From an uncultured Gemmatimonadales bacterium (GTDB lineage Bacteria; Gemmatimonadota; Gemmatimonadetes; Longimicrobiales; Gaopeijiaceae), in contig CALJLC010000165.1 of NCBI GenBank assembly GCA_937982605.1, forward strand, positions 1 to 5,334: 5,334 nucleotides of DNA, given 5' to 3'. The notes under the pieces are model-generated. The model saw only the letters and a program-made list of their open reading frames with translations, had not been told where the DNA came from and made no database searches. The position numbers and the translations under genes were made by a program. Shown one piece after another: positions 1 through 5,334 of the stretch (positions are counted from its first letter, which is position 1; each line of letters opens with the position of its first letter).

Positions 1-2573
1 GTGTGGATTGTGTCGGCCGCGCGCCGACCCTCGGCGCGGATGCGCTCCGCCTGGCGGTCGGCCTCCGCGATCACGCTATCCGCTCGTGCCCGGGCCGCCT
101 GCCGTGCCTCCTCGGCGGCGGCGTCCGCATCGGCCCTCGCCTCGTCGAGGCGCGCCTGTGCCTCGGCTTCGGCGGCGGCCCGCCCGGCCGACGTCACCGA
201 GCCGGTGGTCTCCCGCAGACCCAGGTCGAGCGAGGGGTCGGCCACGCTGCCGTCCACGCCCACCGAGACCGTGACCGGGTCGGCCGCGGCGAGCGCGGCG
301 CCGAGGGGGCCTGCTCGTGACGCGAGGCCGGAGAGCGTGGCCTGGGCGAGGCCCGTCCGAGGGACCCTCACCGCCAGGTCGTAGTCGATCGAGCGGTCGA
401 TTCCGGTCGAGCCCGAGACCGTCATCCCCAGACCGGCGAGCGTCACGTCGAACGGCTCGACGTGCAGGCGACCCCCGCGAATGCGCACGGAAGAGCGAAG
501 CGCGTCGATCGTGGGATTGGAGACCCGGTCGAGCGCGAGCCGCTCGGAGAGTCGCGTCAGGAGGGGGAATCCCTCGATGGCGATCCGCGAGGTGGACAGC
601 ACGCCGTCGCCGTCGAGGACGTCGAGCGCCGGGGCGAGATCGGCACCGAGCGCTCCACTCAGGCTCAGCGTCGAGGTGAAGGCGCCGCGCGCGTAGCTCG
701 CCACCGGAGCGAGGGTGCGCACCGTGAGGAACGCGGCGGCCGAGCCCGCGATGTCGAGGCTGTCGAGCGAGAGGTCGACCGCGAAGGTGGGGCGCTCCGG
801 ATCGACGGTCTCGTAGAAGCCGTCGACTCCGATCCGGCCGCCGAGGGCGTCGACGCGGAAGGACTCGAGCGTCAGCCGCTCGTCCCGCACGACCCCCCGG
901 CCGGTCGCTCCGGTCATCTCGAGCCCGTTGAGCACCAGCGTGTCCACCGTGCCGTCGAGCGTGAGGTCCACCGCCGCGGGCACGGGAATCGCGGTGGCCG
1001 CGTCCCCGGACTTCCACTCGTCCAGGATCAGGCGGCTCGACTCGAAGCGGGCCGTGCCGCGGAGCGGCTCGACGCCGAAGGCGAAGCCGAGCAGGTTCTC
1101 GAGCCGGCCCGTGGCGCGGACGTCGCTGCCGCCGAGCACGGCGTCGAGGGCGGTGAGCTCGGCGGTCTGCGGCGTGAGCTCGAGCGCGGCGCGGTTCACG
1201 GCGACGGGCTGCCGGAGGGTGCCCTCGGGCAGCACGAGGTCGGAGGCCGACAGCGCCCCCCGCGCGACGATCCGGTCGTAGCGCGCCGCCTCCACGTCGG
1301 AGGCCCGGGCACGGACGCGCGCGTCGGCGCGCAGCGTGCCCCGGAGCCCGGCCGCGGGCTCCAGCTTCACCGTGCGACCGAGCGCTTCGAGGTCGAGCGT
1401 GCCGGCCACCGTCACTTCCGCGTCCGGGTCGGAGAGGGGGGTGCGTACCGAGGCGGAGATGTCGATCGGCTGTCCGTCGATCTCGGCGTGCAGCCTGCGG
1501 AGCTCCACGACCGTCGAATCGGGATCGCCACCCGGGTTCGAGATCGCCAGCTCCGCGGCGATCGCCTCGGCGGGGAGCGGGAGATCCGGGTAGCGGAAGC
1601 GCCCGTCCGCCACGCGCACGTCGAGGGCGAAGCCCGGGAAGGCGTCGGGCCCGTAGCGGCCGCGCACGTGGCCCGCCAGGGAGAAGGAGCCGGAGCTCTG
1701 CAGAGACGCAAAATCCCGGGCGTACACCTGCGGCACGAGCGACAGCAGCTCCGCGAAGTCCGTGCTCGGCGCGTCGAAGGTGAGGTCCAGCTCGAGCGGC
1801 CCCTCCGGCCCGAGGCGCGCGACCTCTCCCGCCAGCCGGACGGCGAGCGCGTTCAGGCGCAGCTCGTTGTCCGAGAGGCGGACACGACCGGCCGCCTGCT
1901 CGACGTCGAAGTCCGCGTCGAGGGCGAGGGCCGTCTCGGAGAGGTAGGGGGTACCCGCGAAGCGGAGCGTGACCGCCTCGGCCCTCGTGCGCGTCTCCGC
2001 CGAGAGGGACGCCCGCGAGAAGTCGCCGGAGAGCCGGTGCTCGAGGCCCCGCATCCGCAGGAAGATCCCCGAGCGCGCGTCGTCGACGAGGACCTCGCCG
2101 TCCGTGAGCGTCAGCTCCCGCAGGGAGACGGCCACGCTCCGCCCCGCTTCCTCGACGTCACCGTCCGGCGACGCCTCGTCCTCGCCCTCCGGCGTGGATC
2201 GGGTCAGGCGGACGGTGGGGCCGTCCACCCGCACGGTCCGCACGACGAGCGGTCCGCCGCCACGGAGCGTGCGCCAGACGCTGGCGCCATCGAGCGCCAC
2301 GTGCAGATCCCGCACCGTGGCGAGCGTGTCGGGCCCGGCCTCCCCGGTCCTGGCGACGGTCAGGGCCTCGAGCGAGAGCGACGGGTGCGGAAAGGACCGG
2401 AAAAGGCCGAGCCGCGCGCGCGTCCAGGAGACGTCGAGCTCGGTCGCCTCGGCGATGCCGGCCCGGACCCGGGCCTCGATCTCGTCGGCGAAGAGGACGG
2501 GGACGGCGAGGAGCGCGAGGAGCAGCGTGCCGACACCGGCACCGGCCGCGAGGAGGAGGCGTTTCCTGGACAT
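1..2573 (-). CDS. AsmA-family inner-membrane-anchored envelope protein, 3' end missing
   Basis: The frame is open for 857 codons from the ATG at 2573 to the left edge, and no in-frame stop was found. The start is firm: an in-frame stop lies four codons upstream (plus-strand 2583-2585) and no other start codon intervenes. Residues 3-5 are basic and 6-28 form one hydrophobic segment, so it is probably a signal anchor with the rest periplasmic. Residues 55-73 (LGLFRSFPHPSLSLEALTV) match the N-terminal AsmA pattern. Family-like stretches follow near 307-338 (YGPDAFPGFALDV, FRYPDLPLP), near 488 (LENLLGFAFGVEPLRG) and in the AsmA C-terminal domain, about 663-738 (IEGFPLLTRL, MTVSGSTGIDRSIDYDLAVRVP). 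Residues 792-857 are a charged, alanine-rich helix. Known family members (AsmA, TamB, YhdP) support outer-membrane phospholipid transport and assembly; that role here is inferred. It is transcribed away from the other two genes. The family call is confident, the exact subfamily is not. Confidence 0.9.
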   Translation of the reverse strand, partial: MSRKRLLLAAGAGVGTLLLALLAVPVLFADEIEARVRAGIAEATELDVSWTRARLGLFRSFPHPSLSLEALTVARTGEAGPDTLATVRDLHVALDGASVWRTLRGGGPLVVRTVRVDGPTVRLTRSTPEGEDEASPDGDVEEAGRSVAVSLRELTLTDGEVLVDDARSGIFLRMRGLEHRLSGDFSRASLSAETRTRAEAVTLRFAGTPYLSETALALDADFDVEQAAGRVRLSDNELRLNALAVRLAGEVARLGPEGPLELDLTFDAPSTDFAELLSLVPQVYARDFASLQSSGSFSLAGHVRGRYGPDAFPGFALDVRVADGRFRYPDLPLPAEAIAAELAISNPGGDPDSTVVELRRLHAEIDGQPIDISASVRTPLSDPDAEVTVAGTLDLEALGRTVKLEPAAGLRGTLRADARVRARASDVEAARYDRIVARGALSASDLVLPEGTLRQPVAVNRAALELTPQTAELTALDAVLGGSDVRATGRLENLLGFAFGVEPLRGTARFESSRLILDEWKSGDAATAIPVPAAVDLTLDGTVDTLVLNGLEMTGATGRGVVRDERLTLESFRVDALGGRIGVDGFYETVDPERPTFAVDLSLDSLDIAGSAAAFLTVRTLAPVASYARGAFTSTLSLSGALGADLAPALDVLDGDGVLSTSRIAIEGFPLLTRLSERLALDRVSNPTIDALRSSVRIRGGRLHVEPFDVTLAGLGMTVSGSTGIDRSIDYDLAVRVPRTGLAQATLSGLASRAGPLGAALAAADPVTVSVGVDGSVADPSLDLGLRETTGSVTSAGRAAAEAEAQARLDEARADADAAAEEARQAARARADSVIAEADRQAERIRAEGRRAADTIH
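3..200 (-). other. Ala/Glu/Arg-rich predicted coiled-coil tail of the AsmA-like protein
   Basis: Residues 792-857 of the AsmA-like protein are almost entirely Ala, Glu, Arg, Asp and Gln, with stretches such as AEAEAQARLDEARADADAA and SVIAEADRQAERIRAEGRR. There is no proline or glycine apart from two isolated glycines, so a long amphipathic helix or coiled coil is expected. It follows the AsmA C-terminal beta-rich part and is still running at the window edge, so its full length is unknown. Canonical E. coli AsmA has no tail of this kind. It might be for oligomerisation or spanning the periplasm, but no function can be assigned. Confidence 0.7.
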
Positions 2574-2618
2574 GGCGGGTTGCTACCCCGACGCCACGGC
2601 GGAGGTCGTTCGAGCGCC

Positions 2619-2648
2619 TTGCCTCGCCGACGGCCCGTTCCGTACCGT
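2619..2648 (+). promoter_or_regulatory. Weak candidate sigma-70-type promoter for the unknown gene
   Basis: TTGCCT at 2619-2624 matches four of six bases of the -35 consensus. TACCGT at 2643-2648 matches three of six bases of the -10 consensus. They are separated by 18 bases. Initiation would fall about 50 bases upstream of the ATG at 2708. The -10-like box sits in the left arm of the 2641-2681 inverted repeat, which would fit an operator overlapping a promoter. In DNA this GC-rich such a match is easily due to chance. Confidence 0.2.
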
Positions 2649-2681
2649 GGTCCGCGGCACGATCCCGAGCGCCTCGGTACG
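2641..2681. repeat. Perfect 7-base inverted repeat with partial inner extension
   Basis: CGTACCG at 2641-2647 is the exact reverse complement of CGGTACG at 2675-2681. After one mismatch, GG at 2649-2650 also pairs with CC at 2672-2673. The repeat centres are 34 bases apart. The dyad lies inside the divergent intergenic region and ends 26 bases before the ATG at 2708. It could be a two-half-site operator, or a hairpin in the leader of the plus-strand transcript. No T-tract follows it, so it is not a standard terminator. The bases are certain; a function is not. Confidence 0.45.
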
Positions 2682-2698
2682 CCGGCGGCCCGACCGTT

Positions 2699-2704
2699 GA
2701 GAGG
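2699..2704 (+). promoter_or_regulatory. Shine-Dalgarno-like sequence of the unknown gene
   Basis: GAGAGG lies just before the ATG at 2708 and contains the GAGG core complementary to the 16S rRNA 3' end. Only three bases separate it from the start codon, closer than the usual five to nine. It is the best ribosome-binding candidate near this start and supports ATG 2708 as the initiation codon. Confidence 0.45.
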
Positions 2705-2707
2705 TCA

Positions 2708-3514
2708 ATGCAGTCTTCGACGCTCGTCGTCTCGAACCCGCCGCACGAGGACGTCGATCTCGAAAGCGCCGCCGAGCTCCTGGGCCTCGACGTCTTCGCC
2801 ACCGGGCTCAAGTCCACCTTCCCGGCACCGGAGATCCTGGGCGCGGGAGGGCCGGACAGCGCCGTGCGTCTGGCGGTCGGCCTGCGGAAGACCGGGCTCC
2901 GGGTCACGGTGCTGCAGGGCGTGTCGCTGCTGGAGGTGCCGTGGCCGGACCCCGTCTCGTATCTGGCCTTCGACGACGAGTGCCTGCGCGTCGCGGTGCG
3001 GGACGAGGTGTGGGAGGTCCCCTACGCGACGTCCGTGCTCGGCGTGCTCTGCCAGACGCCCGCGAACTTCTCGATCGATCGGCGGATCGACCTCGCGCAG
3101 GCGATCGCGAGCGGGCTCGGATCGACGATCGCCGAGGCTCTCCAGTGGCGGAGCTTCATCGATCTCTATCTGCGGGAGGACGAATCGGTCCGGCGCGTGA
3201 CCATCGTGCCCGAGATGTTCGGAAGCGAGCGGGGTGACGACATGGTCGGAGAGATCGAGCGGCGCTTTCGACGGCTGCGGCTGGATCGGCGACTCGCCGG
3301 GGTCTGGCCGAGGTCGCGCTTCGTCCGGGTCGACGACGACGACGAGGAGGAGCCCCCGGCGCACCCTTCGGCCCAGCGCAAGGGCTACTCCTTCGGTACG
3401 CAGCGGCTGGCCGAGCTGCTGGCGTCGATCTCCCCGGATCTGGAGATGCTCCCCCAGTACGAGCTCGGGTCGAGGGTCGCGTACGCCCTCGACCCCCCGC
3501 AAGCCGAGGACTGA
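2708..3514 (+). CDS. Conserved-looking protein of unknown function, 268 residues
   Basis: This is a complete gene from ATG 2708 to TGA 3512-3514. I do not recognise a named family. There is no signal peptide or membrane segment, so it is probably cytoplasmic. Residues 19-118 look like a small alpha/beta module: a helix (SAAELLGL), a helix at 50-63 followed by a strand (LRVTVLQG, 64-71), then strands around FDDECLRVAV (88-97) and VWEVPYATSVLGVL (101-114). Residues 124-200 look mostly helical, with one strand (VRRVTIVP, 161-168) and a very basic helix (ERRFRRLRLDRR, 184-195). Residues 209-217 are an acidic linker (DDDDEEEPP), encoded by GAC and GAG codon runs. A more regular C-terminal segment follows at 226-261 (YSFGTQRLAELLASISPDL). 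The protein has two cysteines, C92 and C115, and no obvious catalytic motif. The kinase gene starts 63 bases downstream on the same strand, so co-transcription is plausible. The coding call is firm; the function is unknown. Confidence 0.85.
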   Translation: MQSSTLVVSNPPHEDVDLESAAELLGLDVFATGLKSTFPAPEILGAGGPDSAVRLAVGLRKTGLRVTVLQGVSLLEVPWPDPVSYLAFDDECLRVAVRDEVWEVPYATSVLGVLCQTPANFSIDRRIDLAQAIASGLGSTIAEALQWRSFIDLYLREDESVRRVTIVPEMFGSERGDDMVGEIERRFRRLRLDRRLAGVWPRSRFVRVDDDDEEEPPAHPSAQRKGYSFGTQRLAELLASISPDLEMLPQYELGSRVAYALDPPQAED

Positions 3515-3577
3515 CCCGGCGGTCCCCGGCAGCGGGTCGCTTGCTGAGGCTTCGAGACCCGGGGCACTTTGGCACCC

Positions 3578-5334
3578 ATGAGCGACCGGATTGACCACCT
3601 GAACGGCGCGCTCCGCGGCCGATACCGGATCGAGCGCGAGCTCGGCTCCGGGGGCATGGCCACCGTGTATCTCGCGCACGATCCCAAGCACGGTCGTCGC
3701 GTGGCGCTCAAGGTCCTGAACCCGAAGCTCGCGGCGGCGGTCGGCGCCCAGCGATTCCTGGAGGAGATCCGGACCACCGCCGGCCTTCGCCACCCGCACA
3801 TCCTCCCGCTGCACGACTCGGGCGAGATCGACAACACGCTCTACTACGTCATGCCATGGGCGGAGGGTGAGTCGCTCCGAGATCGCCTCGATCGCCACCA
3901 GCAGCTCTCCGTCGACGAGGCGGTTCGGATCGGCGCCAGCCTCGCGGCGGCCCTGCGTCATGCGCACGGTCGTGGCGTCGTGCACCGGGACATCAAGCCC
4001 GAGAACGTCCTGATGGTGGACGGAGAGCCGCTCCTCGCCGACTTCGGGATCGCCCGCGCGGTCGACGAAGCCGACTCGGACCGGCTCACGGCGTACGGCA
4101 TCGCGCTCGGCACCCCGCTGTACATGAGCCCCGAGCAGGCGGCGGGAGAGAAGGTCGACCACCGCTCGGACCTGTACTCGCTGGGGTGCGTGCTCTACGA
4201 GCTGCTCACCGGCCAGGCGCCCTTCGCGGGCTCGACCCGACAGGTCCTCATCGGCCGCCTGCTCACCGAAGAGCCGGACCCCCCGAGCCATCGGCGAGCC
4301 GGCGTCCCCGCGGAGCTCGAACGGACGGTGCTCCGGTGCCTGCAGAAGCTTCCGGCAGATCGGTTCGCGTCGGCCGCCGAGCTCCACGACGCGCTCGCCG
4401 GCCCTCGTCCGACGACGACTCGACGACGCGCACCGACCGGCGCCGTGGCGGCCGCCGCCATCGCCGTGCTGGCGGGCGTCGGCATCGTGGCCGCCGCCCT
4501 TCGCCCGAGAGCGGCCCCGGTCCCCGTCCGCACCGAGCGCCAGCTGACCTTCGAGGGCAACGTACAGGGGGCGGCGCTCTCGCCGGACGGCGCCTTCTTC
4601 AGCTACATCACCGCCGAGGACGGGATGCGCCGCCTCTTCGTCCGCGAGATCGACGGAGGTGCCGCCGTGGCGGTGGACTCGCTCGACGACATCCTGTGCT
4701 GCATGACGTGGTCGCCGGACGGGCGGCGGCTGGCGTATCGGCGGGGGCCCCGGAGCAGCGGCGCCACCGCGATCGTCCCCCGGCTGGGGGGAGAGCGGAG
4801 GGTCGTCCAGGGGGACATCGCGGTGGAGTGGTCTCCCTCGGGCGACAGGCTGCTCGGCTGGTGGCCGGCGGCCCGATGTGTCAGAGTGACGGAAGTGGCC
4901 TCCGGACGCATCGTCGACTCGATCCCGCTGGGCGACGCCCACAACTGGGTGGACGGCGTGGCGTGGTCCCCGGAAGGCACGCGTCTGGCCGTGGCGCTCC
5001 ACGATTCGGTCGGCTACAGGATCCCGACGCTCGACCTCGACGGTGGCCTGATTGCCGACCTCGTGCGCGACACCGTCGCGGCGACGGGTCCGCGGTGGTC
5101 GGGGGATGGCCGTCGGCTCTACTTCCATCGCGACGACGCGATCTGGAGCGTGGCGGTCACCCGGGACGGACGGCCCGGAGGCGACCCGTCCGTCGTCCTC
5201 AGTGACGTGCCGGCGAGCGTGGTCAACCTCGTCGTCCCCTCGTTCCACATCACGGCTGACGGCAGTCGGATGGTGTACAACCGCTTCGCCGGTCACGCGA
5301 ATCTGCTGCGCTTCGGCCCCCTGCTGGGGCCCGG
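3578..5334 (+). CDS. Transmembrane Ser/Thr protein kinase with PD40/TolB-like sensor region, 3' end missing
   Basis: The frame is open from ATG 3578 to the right edge (585 codons) without a stop. Residues 16-273 form a complete Hanks-type kinase domain: glycine loop GSGGMATV (23-30), ATP-binding K45, probable helix-C E63, catalytic loop HRDIKPEN (136-143, base D138), metal-binding DFG (155-157), GTPLYMSPE (178-186), D198 and a late conserved R262. It should be active and is of the RD type, usually controlled by activation-loop phosphorylation; S167 and T171 lie in that loop. A Thr/Arg-rich juxtamembrane linker (276-287) precedes one membrane helix (about 288-308). Outside are six PD40-like repeats marked by LSPDG, WSPDG, WSPSG, WSPEG, WSGDG and ITADG (near 334, 378, 418, 463, 507 and 558). 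The start fits family N-termini, but no good Shine-Dalgarno precedes it. The ligand and substrates cannot be read from the sequence. Related kinases often extend further, so a substantial C-terminal part may be missing. Confidence 0.93.
   Translation, partial: MSDRIDHLNGALRGRYRIERELGSGGMATVYLAHDPKHGRRVALKVLNPKLAAAVGAQRFLEEIRTTAGLRHPHILPLHDSGEIDNTLYYVMPWAEGESLRDRLDRHQQLSVDEAVRIGASLAAALRHAHGRGVVHRDIKPENVLMVDGEPLLADFGIARAVDEADSDRLTAYGIALGTPLYMSPEQAAGEKVDHRSDLYSLGCVLYELLTGQAPFAGSTRQVLIGRLLTEEPDPPSHRRAGVPAELERTVLRCLQKLPADRFASAAELHDALAGPRPTTTRRRAPTGAVAAAAIAVLAGVGIVAAALRPRAAPVPVRTERQLTFEGNVQGAALSPDGAFFSYITAEDGMRRLFVREIDGGAAVAVDSLDDILCCMTWSPDGRRLAYRRGPRSSGATAIVPRLGGERRVVQGDIAVEWSPSGDRLLGWWPAARCVRVTEVASGRIVDSIPLGDAHNWVDGVAWSPEGTRLAVALHDSVGYRIPTLDLDGGLIADLVRDTVAATGPRWSGDGRRLYFHRDDAIWSVAVTRDGRPGGDPSVVLSDVPASVVNLVVPSFHITADGSRMVYNRFAGHANLLRFGPLLGP

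Larger units (their letters stand above)
2574..2707. promoter_or_regulatory. Divergent intergenic region between the AsmA-like gene and the unknown gene
   Basis: This stretch separates two divergently transcribed genes, so it must contain or overlap the start signals for the AsmA-like gene, and probably those for the plus-strand pair. It holds a weak sigma-70-like plus-strand candidate (2619-2648), a perfect 7-base inverted repeat (2641-2681) and a small hairpin just before the AsmA start (2577-2588). I see no convincing -35/-10 pair on the minus strand and no strong Shine-Dalgarno sequence for the AsmA-like gene. Calling it a promoter region rests on gene orientation rather than on a strong motif. 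Confidence 0.5.

Noticed and set aside
76..1017. A 313-residue minus-strand frame and several shorter frames inside the AsmA-like gene
   Set aside because: It is in a different frame from the AsmA reading, is overwhelmingly Arg/Gly with low complexity, and lacks any family feature, while the AsmA frame is continuous and recognisable across the same bases.
462..3200. A 912-residue open reading frame on the plus strand, antisense to the AsmA-like gene and running into the unknown gene
   Set aside because: Its translation is extremely Arg/Gly/Glu-rich with no domain-like pattern, and it crosses the intergenic region and overlaps two well-supported genes. Long stop-free shadow frames are expected in DNA this GC-rich.
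3513..3564. Possible terminator or alternative-hairpin switch between the unknown gene and the kinase: GACCC 3513-3517 and GACCC 3556-3560 could each pair with GGGTC 3534-3538, and CCCCGG 3524-3529 with CCGGGG 3559-3564
   Set aside because: The stems are only five or six base pairs with long loops, no T-tract follows, and such complementary G/C runs are common at this base composition.
3563..3575. Short direct repeat GGCAC-TTT-GGCAC just before the kinase start
   Set aside because: Five-base repeats are too short to separate from chance, and the second copy sits where the ribosome-binding region should be without resembling one.
4186..5205. A 339-residue plus-strand frame within the kinase gene
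   Set aside because: It is a shifted frame of the kinase, rich in Arg, Gly and Pro. The kinase frame continues through the whole stretch with a membrane helix and PD40-like repeats, so no frameshift is needed.
2705..5296. An 863-residue open reading frame on the minus strand, antisense to the unknown gene and the kinase
   Set aside because: The opposite strand encodes a kinase with every expected catalytic motif. The antisense product is rich in Arg, Asp, His, Gly and Val with no recognisable domains, a typical complement of a high-GC gene.
1..5334. Mobile element, phage, CRISPR or defence island signature
   Set aside because: No transposase, integrase, tRNA, terminal inverted repeats, spaced repeats or shift in base composition is visible. 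The three genes look like ordinary chromosomal envelope and signalling genes.

Overview
The window is very GC-rich (about 70% by eye) with strong G/C bias at third codon positions. It looks like chromosomal DNA of a Gram-negative-type bacterium, most likely Gemmatimonadota. That placement is an inference. It rests on a kinase start of the form 'GRYRIERELGSGGMATVYLAHD' fused to a TolB/PD40-like propeller, and on a large AsmA-like protein with an Ala/Glu/Arg-rich C-terminal helix; I know both architectures as common in that phylum. No sequence search was possible.

Layout: (1) positions 1-2573, minus strand: an AsmA-family envelope protein whose C-terminus runs off the left edge (857 codons visible). 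(2) 2574-2707: a 134-base divergent intergenic region holding start signals for both directions and a perfect 7-base inverted repeat. (3) 2708-3514, plus strand: a complete 268-residue protein of unknown function. (4) 3578-5334, plus strand: a transmembrane eukaryotic-like Ser/Thr protein kinase with an extracytoplasmic six-repeat propeller-like region, running off the right edge (585 codons visible). The two largest genes are open at the window edges, so they can be missed by searches that require a stop codon, while long antisense reading frames across them are artefacts of base composition.

How they may work together: the AsmA-like protein probably acts in the periplasm in outer-membrane lipid transport or envelope assembly, and the kinase probably senses something outside the cytoplasm and signals inward. 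The unknown protein lies 63 bases upstream of the kinase on the same strand and may be co-transcribed with it. No direct functional link between the AsmA gene and the plus-strand pair can be shown from the sequence. I saw no RNA genes, mobile elements, CRISPR arrays or clear intrinsic terminators. I found no convincing new biological system; the unknown protein beside the kinase and the dyad in the divergent promoter region are the best leads.
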